The notes: generated by a model from the letters alone, not told the origin. A DNA stretch of 6,543 bases from Flavisolibacter sp. (GCA_013695175.1 JACDAZ010000026.1:1-6543); one strand, 5' to 3'; shown: positions 1 to 5,495, counted from the first letter of the stretch. Numbers and translations are program-made.

Positions 1-244
1 CTTCAAGCGTAACCGGACCGGTAATTTCCGAACCATCTTCAAATTTAGCAGTAAAGTTTGCAGTAAATTTTTGACCTTCTTTAAGCTTGTTTACCATCAT
101 GTTTTTTAAGTCCATCATAATATTCACTTCTAACATGGACTGGTCAGCAAAAAACTGAACTTCATCAATTTTTTCAGTTAGAGTTTGTGCGCTTAAAGAA
201 AAAGACAACAGCAGTAAGGCTGTACAAGCTATATATTTTCTCAT
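1..244 (-). CDS. Exported protein of unknown function, N-terminal part only (runs off the left edge)
   Basis: The frame begins at ATG (complement of 242-244) and stays open to the window edge, giving 81 complete codons. Residues 1-20 form a clear signal peptide (MRKYIACTALLLLSFSLSAQ) with a basic start, a Leu/Phe core and a SAQ end typical of Bacteroidota. The mature part starts TLTEKIDEVQFFADQSMLEV and goes on through a Met/Lys-rich stretch (MMDLKNMMVNKLKEG) into alternating, probably beta-strand sequence ending GSEITGPVTLE. The pattern of a Phe followed by a Leu-Glu-beta segment and Asp-Leu-Lys reminds me of the N-termini of some large exported Bacteroidota proteins of unknown function, but this is memory and weak. 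No Shine-Dalgarno sequence is seen; the leader before the ATG is A+T-rich. A second ATG at 249-251 (complement) is out of frame. That the gene is real is well supported; its function is not known. Confidence 0.8.
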   Translation of the reverse strand, partial: MRKYIACTALLLLSFSLSAQTLTEKIDEVQFFADQSMLEVNIMMDLKNMMVNKLKEGQKFTANFTAKFEDGSEITGPVTLE

Positions 245-373
245 GTTGCATGGGTTTAATTATAAACACATACGGATAGGGGAAGTTAGCCAGGGGTAGA
301 ATAGTGAAGTTTTTATAGAGAACAGTTAGTGCCGAATTACTAAATTAATAAACTTTATACTTATTCATTCAAT

Positions 374-401
374 TTTATTTTAATAGATGTTTTAAAATAA
401 A
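374..401 (-). terminator. A+T-only hairpin after the exported PPP-like phosphatase
   Basis: TTTATTTTAA (374-383) and TTAAAATAAA (392-401) are perfect reverse complements, giving a 10-bp stem with an 8-nt loop. The hairpin lies 13 nt beyond the stop codon of the phosphatase at 414. It has no G-C pairs, so it would be a weak intrinsic terminator. It may only partly separate that gene from the exported-protein gene that starts at 244. It could also be a chance feature of an A+T-rich spacer. Confidence 0.35.
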
Positions 402-413
402 TTGATCAGGGCT

Positions 414-1490
414 TTATAATTTAATTTTCTCTCCATTAATGGTTAATCTATGAGGAATATTGTTTTCAATTAACAGTGCCTGGTGATTACCTGCATGATG
501 ATTCACATCAATAGCTATTACACGGCCATTATATAGCGTTTTTATATTCTCAACAAGTGTATGACCAACAATAATTCGTTTTACATTAAACAATGAAAGG
601 GTGCTTTGTACCTGCGACAGAGGTGCTGTAGGATTTGTAAAATAACCCCGATACCAAAAAGGTGATGTGTAACTATCGTATATTGTTGTTACTCCTGCTT
701 TTATTAGAATACTGTCATAACCGTCTTTATCGTAATAGGGGCGTGCAAGATGATTTATTTTTTTTAATGAATAACCTCCGGAATTAATAGCTTCTGAAAC
801 ACCTGCATGAAGAAACAGGGAATTACCAATTCTTTCCATAATATTTTTTGACCTTAGCCATTTGCCCAGTTCAGTGTTTGCTGCATATAGTTCATGATAA
901 TTTCTTCCTAATAATGTTGAAACCTGAATATATTTTGGATGTACATATCTTATATCTTCTGAAAGATTCATGATCTCGTGGTTACCAAGAATAATATGTA
1001 CGAAACCACCTTTTGATCTTGCTTCTTCTTCTAATTTATACAACAGCCATAACGATGCTGTAACTTCTTCTCCACGATCCATGATGTCACCACAAACAAC
1101 AAGGTGACCGTTATTATAATTCCAGTTTAATTGCTCATCTATTACACCACCAGCTAATAACAATTTCTGTAAGCCATGAAAGTTTCCTTCAATGTCGGAA
1201 AGAGCAAATACTTTATCAGTTTTTTTATAATCAGTTGCAGGAATAAGAATGTTTTGTTTTAATGGAACAGTAAAAAAAGCACCGGCTGAACCGGGCACTG
1301 CTACATTTACAGAAGAAGGTCTCTGTGTATTCTTAAAAACTTCTTTTTGAACAACGTCATTATGTATTGATTCTATTAATATGCTGTCTGCTTTGTAAAA
1401 AATATATGGTCCATCTGTAACTAAACTTTGTTGAGCAGAGGTAGAAAAGAATATGAAAAAACTAATTGTATATAAAAACCCTTTCATCAT
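414..1490 (-). CDS. Exported metallophosphatase of the PPP / ApaH-like calcineurin superfamily
   Basis: The product is predicted to be a periplasmic or secreted dinuclear-metal phosphatase; its substrate is unknown. Numbered from the ATG at 1490 (358 aa), residues 1-19 are a signal peptide ending FSTSA before QQ. After about 75 residues without recognised motifs the catalytic core follows: SDIEGN (98-103), GDIMDRG (134-140), GNHE (169-172), LHAG (227-230), GHT (309-311) and IDVNHH (327-332). The spacing and the GDxxDRG/GNHE pair are those of PPP-type enzymes such as ApaH, PrpE and Shewanella-like phosphatases. The first motif reads D-x-E where these normally have D-x-H. The open frame extends upstream to a TTG at 1511, but ATG codons at 1490 and 1487 lie directly before the signal peptide (MMKGFLYTISFF), so I prefer one of them; which of the two is used cannot be told. 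It is co-oriented with the second phosphoesterase at 2326-3117. The superfamily call is secure, the specificity is not. Confidence 0.92.
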   Translation of the reverse strand: MMKGFLYTISFFIFFSTSAQQSLVTDGPYIFYKADSILIESIHNDVVQKEVFKNTQRPSSVNVAVPGSAGAFFTVPLKQNILIPATDYKKTDKVFALSDIEGNFHGLQKLLLAGGVIDEQLNWNYNNGHLVVCGDIMDRGEEVTASLWLLYKLEEEARSKGGFVHIILGNHEIMNLSEDIRYVHPKYIQVSTLLGRNYHELYAANTELGKWLRSKNIMERIGNSLFLHAGVSEAINSGGYSLKKINHLARPYYDKDGYDSILIKAGVTTIYDSYTSPFWYRGYFTNPTAPLSQVQSTLSLFNVKRIIVGHTLVENIKTLYNGRVIAIDVNHHAGNHQALLIENNIPHRLTINGEKIKL

Positions 1491-1627
1491 AAATAAATGT
1501 GGAGAAATCAAAGGAAATGGAATACCTGCTTTTCTTAAAATACTGCATTTAAAGCTAAGTTTTTTAAGATAAAAATTGCAACAAACTATGTTATAAGTAT
1601 TTCCCCAATGCAGATGGTTGAAAATTT

Positions 1628-1647
1628 GCCTCTATAGAAATAGGGGC
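1628..1647 (+). terminator. Hairpin with a U-tract in the 1491-1742 spacer, stronger on the plus strand
   Basis: GCCTCTAT (1628-1635) and ATAGGGGC (1640-1647) can form an 8-bp stem closed by an AGAA tetraloop. One pair is U-G in plus-strand RNA, followed shortly by a TTTTT run. In minus-strand RNA the same position is a C-A mismatch, followed by AAATTTT. The annotated genes on both sides are on the minus strand, so the hairpin may end the 1743-2360 transcript imperfectly. Its better form would serve an unannotated plus-strand transcript. It could also be chance. Confidence 0.35.
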
Positions 1648-1742
1648 AGTTTTTAGAAATCTATTTGAAAACAACTAACTATCAGCAATATAATAAAATT
1701 TCTGCTGCTGCTGAAGAAGAAGCTTAATTTTTTTAGAATTTT

Positions 1743-2360
1743 TTAAAAATTGGTCTTAATTCCAATACCCAAATTGAGTATGTCGTGAATCTTAATGGTT
1801 TTTGTATTCTTTACGTAAGAAAGCAATTCAGTGTCAAAGGTGATCAGTTCATAATAAAGTGCCATTTGCTTTATTTTCTTTTCTGGTTTGAAGTTGTTTC
1901 TCAACTGCCCGCCAATAAATAAACCCAGATGCAGGTTGGTAGGGTGGTTGTAGTAATCATATGGATAATTATCAGGAGTAAAACCAAAATACTGCTTGCC
2001 AAAAGTGTAATTCACTATCAATCCTGAAGTAAAAGGTTTCAATCCTAATCCTTTCACCGGGATGGTCTTTACCGGCAACCATGTAATTTTTGCTGATAAA
2101 GCATGTATGGTAACTCCACCTGCTGATTCAGGTACATAACCATAAAAAAGGTCACCTTCAAATTTTTCATTTACAGAGCTATAACCGGCACCTAAAGAAA
2201 AAAATCCAATACCTCCTGCAAATTGAAGTTTAACATGATCAGGCAACAGGTTACTTCTTTTTACAGAATCATTTGCACAGGCATCTAAACTTTGTGTAAT
2301 AAAGCAAAGAAGAAATAAAAACAATTTAAAAATGATGCTCTTCAACTTCGGTAGATTCAT
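1743..2360 (-). CDS. Predicted small outer-membrane beta-barrel protein
   Basis: This is a 205-aa protein that probably sits in the outer membrane; no transported substrate can be inferred. Residues about 6-29 are a signal peptide with a Phe/Leu core (FKLFLFLLCF) and a likely cleavage after ACA. The rest consists of short alternating strands rich in Gly and aromatic residues (for example LQFAGGIGFFSLGAGY at 46-61 and LHLGLFIGGQL at 143-153). The chain ends LGIGIKTNF with a C-terminal Phe, as is usual for barrels inserted by the BAM machinery. The ATG at 2360 is the only start that keeps the signal peptide, and it lies 35 nt inside the preceding lipoprotein phosphoesterase gene, so translation is probably coupled. 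I know similar sequences as uncharacterised Bacteroidota proteins. The barrel assignment rests on sequence pattern only; it could also be a periplasmic beta-rich protein. Confidence 0.8.
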   Translation of the reverse strand: MNLPKLKSIIFKLFLFLLCFITQSLDACANDSVKRSNLLPDHVKLQFAGGIGFFSLGAGYSSVNEKFEGDLFYGYVPESAGGVTIHALSAKITWLPVKTIPVKGLGLKPFTSGLIVNYTFGKQYFGFTPDNYPYDYYNHPTNLHLGLFIGGQLRNNFKPEKKIKQMALYYELITFDTELLSYVKNTKTIKIHDILNLGIGIKTNF

Positions 2361-3117
2361 TATTTACTGATACAATTGCATAACTGCGTTTATTCATAGA
2401 ACCCACTACAAGATAAGGTACACCATCAGCATAAGGAAATGAATAAGAGTAATCATGTTGATGGCCATGAATAGACATTCCAACTTTATTTTTTTGAAGC
2501 AGAGTAGAATAATCTTTGATTTTTCTCTGATCAAACTGACCACTAAATGGAGGAACATGAGAAAAAACAAAAGCCTGTTTATAGTTGCCCAGTAGTTCCT
2601 GTTGCAGCCATGGCAGATCAGGAATAGAACCGTCATATCCTGTTTCCTGGGAGTTGGTATTTAAACCAATAAATTTAAATCCACCATAAGTGAATGAAAA
2701 ATTTTCTGCACCAAACATTTGATGATAAATTAACCTTCCATTTGCCAGCATATCATGATTTCCAATAACAGCAAAATAGGGTGCAGTCAATTTTTTTAAG
2801 ATGCGGTTGATCCATTTAAATTCTTTGTTTAAACCAAAGTCTGATATATCTCCATTAAGTAAAACAAAAGAAATTCCTGTTTGTAAATTGATATTGGTAA
2901 CAAAATCATCGAGATCATCATAAAAGCGTTGCGAATCTCCTATAACAACAAATTTTACCTGTTCCTGTGCAGGAACAGCCTGTAATCTTTCAATATTTTT
3001 TTGATTTAGATTTTTTTCTTCTTCCTCCAGACGCACTTCATTAGGGCTGTATTGAAAAAGATCTTTACAGGAAGATATATTGATGAGCAGTAAAATTGTC
3101 AGTACAAAGCGGGTCAT
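2326..3117 (-). CDS. Lipoprotein metallophosphoesterase (calcineurin-like)
   Basis: This is a predicted membrane-anchored phosphodiesterase or phosphomonoesterase acting outside the cytoplasm. The 263-aa product starts at ATG 3117 with a short lipoprotein signal (MTRFVLTILLLINISSC; lipobox ISSC, acylated Cys17). A charged linker of Glu, Lys and Asn (29-46, probably helical) precedes the enzyme domain. The metal motifs follow in the usual order: GDSQ (60-63), GDISD (89-93), GNHD (119-122), SHVP (186-189) and GHQH (218-221). All match the calcineurin-like phosphoesterase signature except that the first motif has Gln where His is common. The length fits a single catalytic domain. Its last 35 nt overlap the start of the beta-barrel gene at 1743-2360, which points to co-transcription and coupled translation. 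No Shine-Dalgarno sequence beyond a purine-rich AGAGAAA is seen before the start. The substrate cannot be read from the sequence. Confidence 0.92.
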   Translation of the reverse strand: MTRFVLTILLLINISSCKDLFQYSPNEVRLEEEEKNLNQKNIERLQAVPAQEQVKFVVIGDSQRFYDDLDDFVTNINLQTGISFVLLNGDISDFGLNKEFKWINRILKKLTAPYFAVIGNHDMLANGRLIYHQMFGAENFSFTYGGFKFIGLNTNSQETGYDGSIPDLPWLQQELLGNYKQAFVFSHVPPFSGQFDQRKIKDYSTLLQKNKVGMSIHGHQHDYSYSFPYADGVPYLVVGSMNKRSYAIVSVNNESTEVEEHHF

Positions 3118-3381
3118 TTTCTCTATTTAGTGCTTCTGCTAATAGTAAAAAAATGATGCCATAACTTATTAAACAGGCCATATTGGGCAGGATAGATCAT
3201 GGATTGTCCCTAGGTGCATAGTATTTATAAAATTGGGAGACACCCGTTTTACAACAGGAAAGAGCCAACGTGTTTATTACATCCGACTGATTAATAGATA
3301 TTGTTGTTTTATTAAACCCTTTAAAACTGGATGATGATCAAAAGCTGGTGGGTAAGTTTTATTTAAAAGAAGTAAGGTAAA

Positions 3382-3489
3382 ATGAAAATTAGCTGCTTTT
3401 TGTTTGCTAATACTACATTTCAATTCAATAAAAATAGTTTTGTTCCTGTTGCTGTTATTCTCGGGTATGTCAACAGCAACAAAATATAA
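3382..3489 (+). CDS. Doubtful 35-codon small ORF
   Basis: ATG at 3382 is preceded by AAGAAGTAAGG, an unusually good Shine-Dalgarno-like stretch for this A+T-rich, SD-poor genome. The peptide starts MKISCFLFANTTFQF, contains a hydrophobic run FVPVAVILGYV, and ends at TAA 3487-3489. The last third of the frame is made of the arms and loop of the hairpin at 3447-3481. I recognise no family. A frame this short can easily arise by chance. Confidence 0.2.
   Translation: MKISCFLFANTTFQFNKNSFVPVAVILGYVNSNKI
3447..3481. repeat. Perfect inverted repeat (10-bp arms, 15-nt loop)
   Basis: TGTTGCTGTT (3447-3456) is the exact reverse complement of AACAGCAACA (3472-3481). Neither strand shows a T-run directly after the stem, so it is not a standard intrinsic terminator. 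The same two 10-mers, in the opposite order and with a 4-nt loop, form the terminator hairpin at 5714-5737. It could be a structural element of an untranslated RNA, a protein-binding dyad, or part of a dispersed repeat. Confidence 0.5.
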
Positions 3490-3554
3490 ATAATTTAAAT
3501 AAGCAAGATTGTTTTCCAAAATAATGAATCGAAGGTAGCCGATGAATAATTTGT

Positions 3555-3716
3555 ATGATTCTTGTGAATATATTCCCTGGTTGGCATGATTTCTTTGTTT
3601 TCTTTAATGATACTCTTCCATTATTGAAGGTGAATATCTCTTATCAATACTTACCAATTGGAAGAAAAAACAGGATATACGAATCAAATGAACGATATCC
3701 AGGACGTTGTAATTAA
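3555..3716 (+). CDS. Doubtful 53-codon small ORF or gene remnant
   Basis: The frame runs from ATG 3555-3557 to TAA 3714-3716 and is closed upstream by a stop at 3543-3545. The peptide begins MILVNIFPGWHDFFVFFNDT and ends NERYPGRCN. It has a varied, protein-like composition with Trp, His and Cys, but no signal peptide, membrane segment or motif that I recognise. It ends 61 nt before the ATG of the membrane-protein gene at 3778. It could be a real small protein, the tail of a decayed gene, or chance. Confidence 0.25.
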   Translation: MILVNIFPGWHDFFVFFNDTLPLLKVNISYQYLPIGRKNRIYESNERYPGRCN

Positions 3717-3777
3717 ATAATTGTCAACGCCGCTATTATATCCCTACCCTGCATTTATAACTTTTAAAACAATTATT

Positions 3778-4374
3778 ATGGCAGAAATTAAAATTGAAGA
3801 AAAGAAAAGTCCGGTTTGGCTATGGATACTATTGGCAATATTGATTATTGGTGCGTTATTGTATTTCCTGGTATTTAGGAATGGGGATGGAGACCACGAA
3901 GCTGATGCTTATCCAGCTGCTACTACTACAGAAACAGGAGCTAATAATGTAAACACTTCAAATGAAGGAGCAGTGGGAGAGTATGTGCAGTATTTGAATA
4001 CCATCCCAATGGATTTAGATCATGAATATAGTAGTGGTGCTATAGAGAGATTAACGAATGCTGTCGAAGCCAAAGCAAAACAGGTAAATTACGAAGTTAC
4101 CGCAGACCTGGATAAAGTAAGAGAATCTAAAGAACAGATTACACAGGATCCTATGGCAACTACGCATTCCAATCATGTAAAAAGGGCTGCAGATATTTTA
4201 GCAGGTGTAATGCAAAGAATGCAACAGGCGCATTTTTCAAACCTGCAAAACGAGGCAAGTGAAGTACAAAACGCAGCAGGTAATATCAAATCTGCAGATT
4301 TGTTACTGAATCAAAAAGATGCAGTAAAATCATTCTTTGATAAGTCTGCCCAGTTATTACAAAAAATGAATTGA
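3778..4374 (+). CDS. Single-pass membrane protein with a helical soluble domain
   Basis: I do not recognise a named family. The 198-aa product starts at ATG 3778 with a short charged segment (MAEIKIEEKKS). A single transmembrane helix follows at about residues 12-33 (VWLWILLAILIIGALLYFLV), then an acidic/Thr/Asn-rich linker (35-65). The domain from about 66 to 198 is rich in Ala, Gln, Lys and Asp and looks all-helical, with repeated AVEAKAKQV- and NLQNEASEVQ-like heptad patterns. The open frame extends 19 codons further upstream to a TTG at 3721. That extension (Pro/Tyr-rich) lacks support, and the ATG puts the charged N-terminus directly before the helix. It is followed 19 nt later by the PRC-barrel gene, so the two are probably one operon. 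A role in envelope or stress physiology is a guess from that partner. No Shine-Dalgarno sequence is visible. Confidence 0.85.
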   Translation: MAEIKIEEKKSPVWLWILLAILIIGALLYFLVFRNGDGDHEADAYPAATTTETGANNVNTSNEGAVGEYVQYLNTIPMDLDHEYSSGAIERLTNAVEAKAKQVNYEVTADLDKVRESKEQITQDPMATTHSNHVKRAADILAGVMQRMQQAHFSNLQNEASEVQNAAGNIKSADLLLNQKDAVKSFFDKSAQLLQKMN

Positions 4375-4393
4375 TAACATTTAAACTAGTATT

Positions 4394-4897
4394 ATGTCAG
4401 AAAAAAACTTACATTATTTACATGAGTTGTCCGATTACAAAGTAGCATCAGATTATCCTGATGTAAGAGGATGGGAGATAAAAGATGCAGATGGCAGAGT
4501 TGTAGGAAAAGTAGATGGTTTATTAGTCAATAAAAAAGAAAAAAGAGTAGTATACCTCGATGTGGATGTGGATGAATCGCTTTTGGAAGAAGGACATGAA
4601 CCTTTGGCCACTCCTGCAAGTGAAGGAGTACATGAATTTTTAAATGAAGATGGAGAGGATCACCTGATCGTACCAATAGGTATGGTAACAATTGATGAAG
4701 ATAATGAGGTGGTTCAAAGTAATAAAATCAACAGTGACACCTTCAGGAATGCAAAAAGGTTTAGCAAGGGAAGAAGTATAGAACCAGAATATGAATTAAT
4801 TATATTCAGTCAATTATCTACTGAGGGTAATTACAATAAAGAGATTGATGAAGATTTTTATAAAAGGAAGGAGTTTAATGATAATTACAATAGATGA
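4394..4897 (+). CDS. PRC-barrel domain protein (reaction-centre H-subunit-like)
   Basis: The 167-aa acidic, soluble-looking protein carries a PRC-barrel fold in its first 100 residues. The strand pattern LSDYKVASDYPDVRGWEIKD, then GRVVGKVDGLLVNKKEKRVV and YLDVDV (12-59), and later HLIVPIGMVTID (90-101), match the PRC-barrel found in RimM and in the cytoplasmic domain of photosynthetic reaction-centre H subunits. Nothing here suggests photosynthesis; such stand-alone proteins occur widely and their role is poorly known. The C-terminal part (about 105-167) is charged and probably flexible. There is no signal peptide, so it should be cytoplasmic. Its start context (ATTATG followed by tcAGAAA) closely copies that of the upstream membrane-protein gene. 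A strong intrinsic terminator begins 24 nt after the stop. The domain call is fairly sure; the function is unknown. Confidence 0.88.
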   Translation: MSEKNLHYLHELSDYKVASDYPDVRGWEIKDADGRVVGKVDGLLVNKKEKRVVYLDVDVDESLLEEGHEPLATPASEGVHEFLNEDGEDHLIVPIGMVTIDEDNEVVQSNKINSDTFRNAKRFSKGRSIEPEYELIIFSQLSTEGNYNKEIDEDFYKRKEFNDNYNR

Positions 4898-4920
4898 CAA
4901 TAGCTTGAACATCTGGTAAT

Positions 4921-4956
4921 AATAAAAACCTGTTTCTAATGAGATGGGTTTTTATT
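4921..4956 (+). terminator. Intrinsic terminator after the PRC-barrel gene
   Basis: AATAAAAACC (4921-4930) pairs perfectly with GGTTTTTATT (4947-4956); an inner TCT/AGA helix can form in the loop. The 3' arm itself supplies the T-run. It lies 24 nt after the stop at 4897, so it closes the two-gene unit starting at 3778. The matching A-run in the 5' arm would let it act on minus-strand transcripts as well. Confidence 0.8.
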
Positions 4957-5067
4957 TATAAAGAGATTAAATTTTTCACGAATGGTTGATATAACTGGAA
5001 ATAATATAAAAAACCATATTAAGTTATCCTTCTGTAGAAACATTAGTAGGAATTCATTCTGCAATAG

Positions 5068-5102
5068 TTATATTTTGTAACTGGTAGGTTTGTAAAATAT
5101 AA
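5068..5102. repeat. Imperfect dyad upstream of the GIY-YIG gene
   Basis: Positions 5068-5080 pair with 5090-5102 over 13 positions, including two adjacent G-U wobbles (5077/5093 and 5078/5092), around a 9-nt loop CTGGTAGGT. The outer arms read TTATATTTT and AAAATATAA. The dyad ends 39 nt before the ATG at 5142 and includes the candidate -33 element of the promoter called at 5089-5118. It could therefore be an operator or, if transcription starts further upstream, a leader hairpin. Confidence 0.4.
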
Positions 5103-5118
5103 TGACAAGCTTTATTTG
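5089..5118 (+). promoter_or_regulatory. Candidate Bacteroidota-type promoter for the GIY-YIG gene
   Basis: TTTG at 5089-5092 fits the -33 element, and TTTATTTG at 5111-5118 matches five of the six defined bases of the -7 consensus TAnnTTTG, with 18 nt between them. This spacing fits the primary sigma factor of Bacteroidota. A start about 5-8 nt further on would leave a leader of roughly 15-20 nt before ATG 5142. Short A+T-rich elements like these are common by chance. Confidence 0.4.
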
Positions 5119-5141
5119 CCTAAGTAAAAACCATATAATCA

Positions 5142-5495
5142 ATGCCATCACTAATCTACAAGGTTTATGTTGTAGAACTATCAAAGCGGGTTTTTACCGA
5201 AAACACAAAATTTCGTCTTGCCAATCCACAATTTAATGGAGTGCTTGAATGCCTGTATGTGGGTATGACCAGTAAGACCCCGCAGGAGCGGCTAACACAG
5301 CACAAGACCGGCTATAGAAACAAAAAAGGACACAAGCTCTCAGCGTACATTGTGCAGAAATATGGCCGCTACTTACGACCCAGCCTGTACGAGCACCTGA
5401 ACACAAAACATATGAACCGGCAGCAAGCGCTGATGATGGAGGAAAAGCTTGCGTGGGATTTACGAAGACAAGGCTATGCTGTATGGTTTAACTAA
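5142..5495 (+). CDS. Stand-alone GIY-YIG nuclease-superfamily protein
   Basis: This is a predicted metal-dependent endonuclease-like single domain of 117 aa; the target is unknown. Residues 7-13 (KVYVVEL) are the GIY strand, and LYVGMTSKTPQERLTQH (38-54) holds the YIG-equivalent YVG, the expected catalytic Arg50 and His54. After a Lys/Arg-rich segment (55-80), RPSLYEHLN leads to the helix with Glu100/Glu101, the likely metal ligand, and the C-terminus GYAVWFN. The order and the ending resemble small proteins with a CVYVGMT motif that I remember from Proteobacteria. Compared with short YhbQ-type proteins there is a longer insert between the GIY and YIG strands (14-36). The middle of the gene is much richer in G+C than its surroundings (91 of 180 bases in 5281-5460 by my count), which suggests recent transfer. 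It has its own candidate promoter, and an overlapping small frame follows. Whether it cuts DNA is not shown. Confidence 0.85.
   Translation: MPSLIYKVYVVELSKRVFTENTKFRLANPQFNGVLECLYVGMTSKTPQERLTQHKTGYRNKKGHKLSAYIVQKYGRYLRPSLYEHLNTKHMNRQQALMMEEKLAWDLRRQGYAVWFN

Larger units (their letters stand above)
3118..3777. other. 660-nt divergent intergenic region without a convincing gene
   Basis: This spacer separates the minus-strand phosphoesterase unit from the plus-strand membrane/PRC-barrel unit and must hold both promoters. I could not place a credible Bacteroidota promoter (TTTG, about 18-20 nt, TAnnTTTG) for either. Two small plus-strand frames have ATG starts: 3382-3489 (35 codons, with an SD-like AGTAAGG nearby) and 3555-3716 (53 codons). 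A minus-strand frame of 80 codons (3277-3519) has only a TTG start. A perfect 10-bp hairpin lies at 3447-3481. I see no tRNA, no recognisable riboswitch and no tandem repeats. The length is generous for this genome style, so a small RNA or decayed gene is possible. Confidence 0.6.

Noticed and set aside
1608..1637. Nine-codon plus-strand leader-like ORF ending at the hairpin (MQMVENLPL)
   Set aside because: Such tiny frames are very common by chance, and no plus-strand gene follows for it to regulate.
2406..2636. Minus-strand frame of 76 codons inside the lipoprotein phosphoesterase gene
   Set aside because: It lies wholly within 2326-3117 in another frame of the same strand. That gene has a complete set of metal motifs, and the shadow product shows no motif of its own.
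3225..3260. GGGAGACACCC-like short palindrome as a riboswitch or RNA gene
   Set aside because: The stem is only 3 bp, and no conserved riboswitch or small-RNA core is recognisable around it.
3277..3519. Minus-strand frame of 80 codons in the divergent spacer
   Set aside because: Its only start is TTG; the sole internal Met is the last residue. It has no signal, domain or neighbour support and contains the hairpin at 3447-3481.
3758..3765. TAACTTTT as a -7 promoter element for the membrane-protein gene at 3778
   Set aside because: There is no TTG at the right distance upstream, and the transcript would start only a few bases before the ATG.
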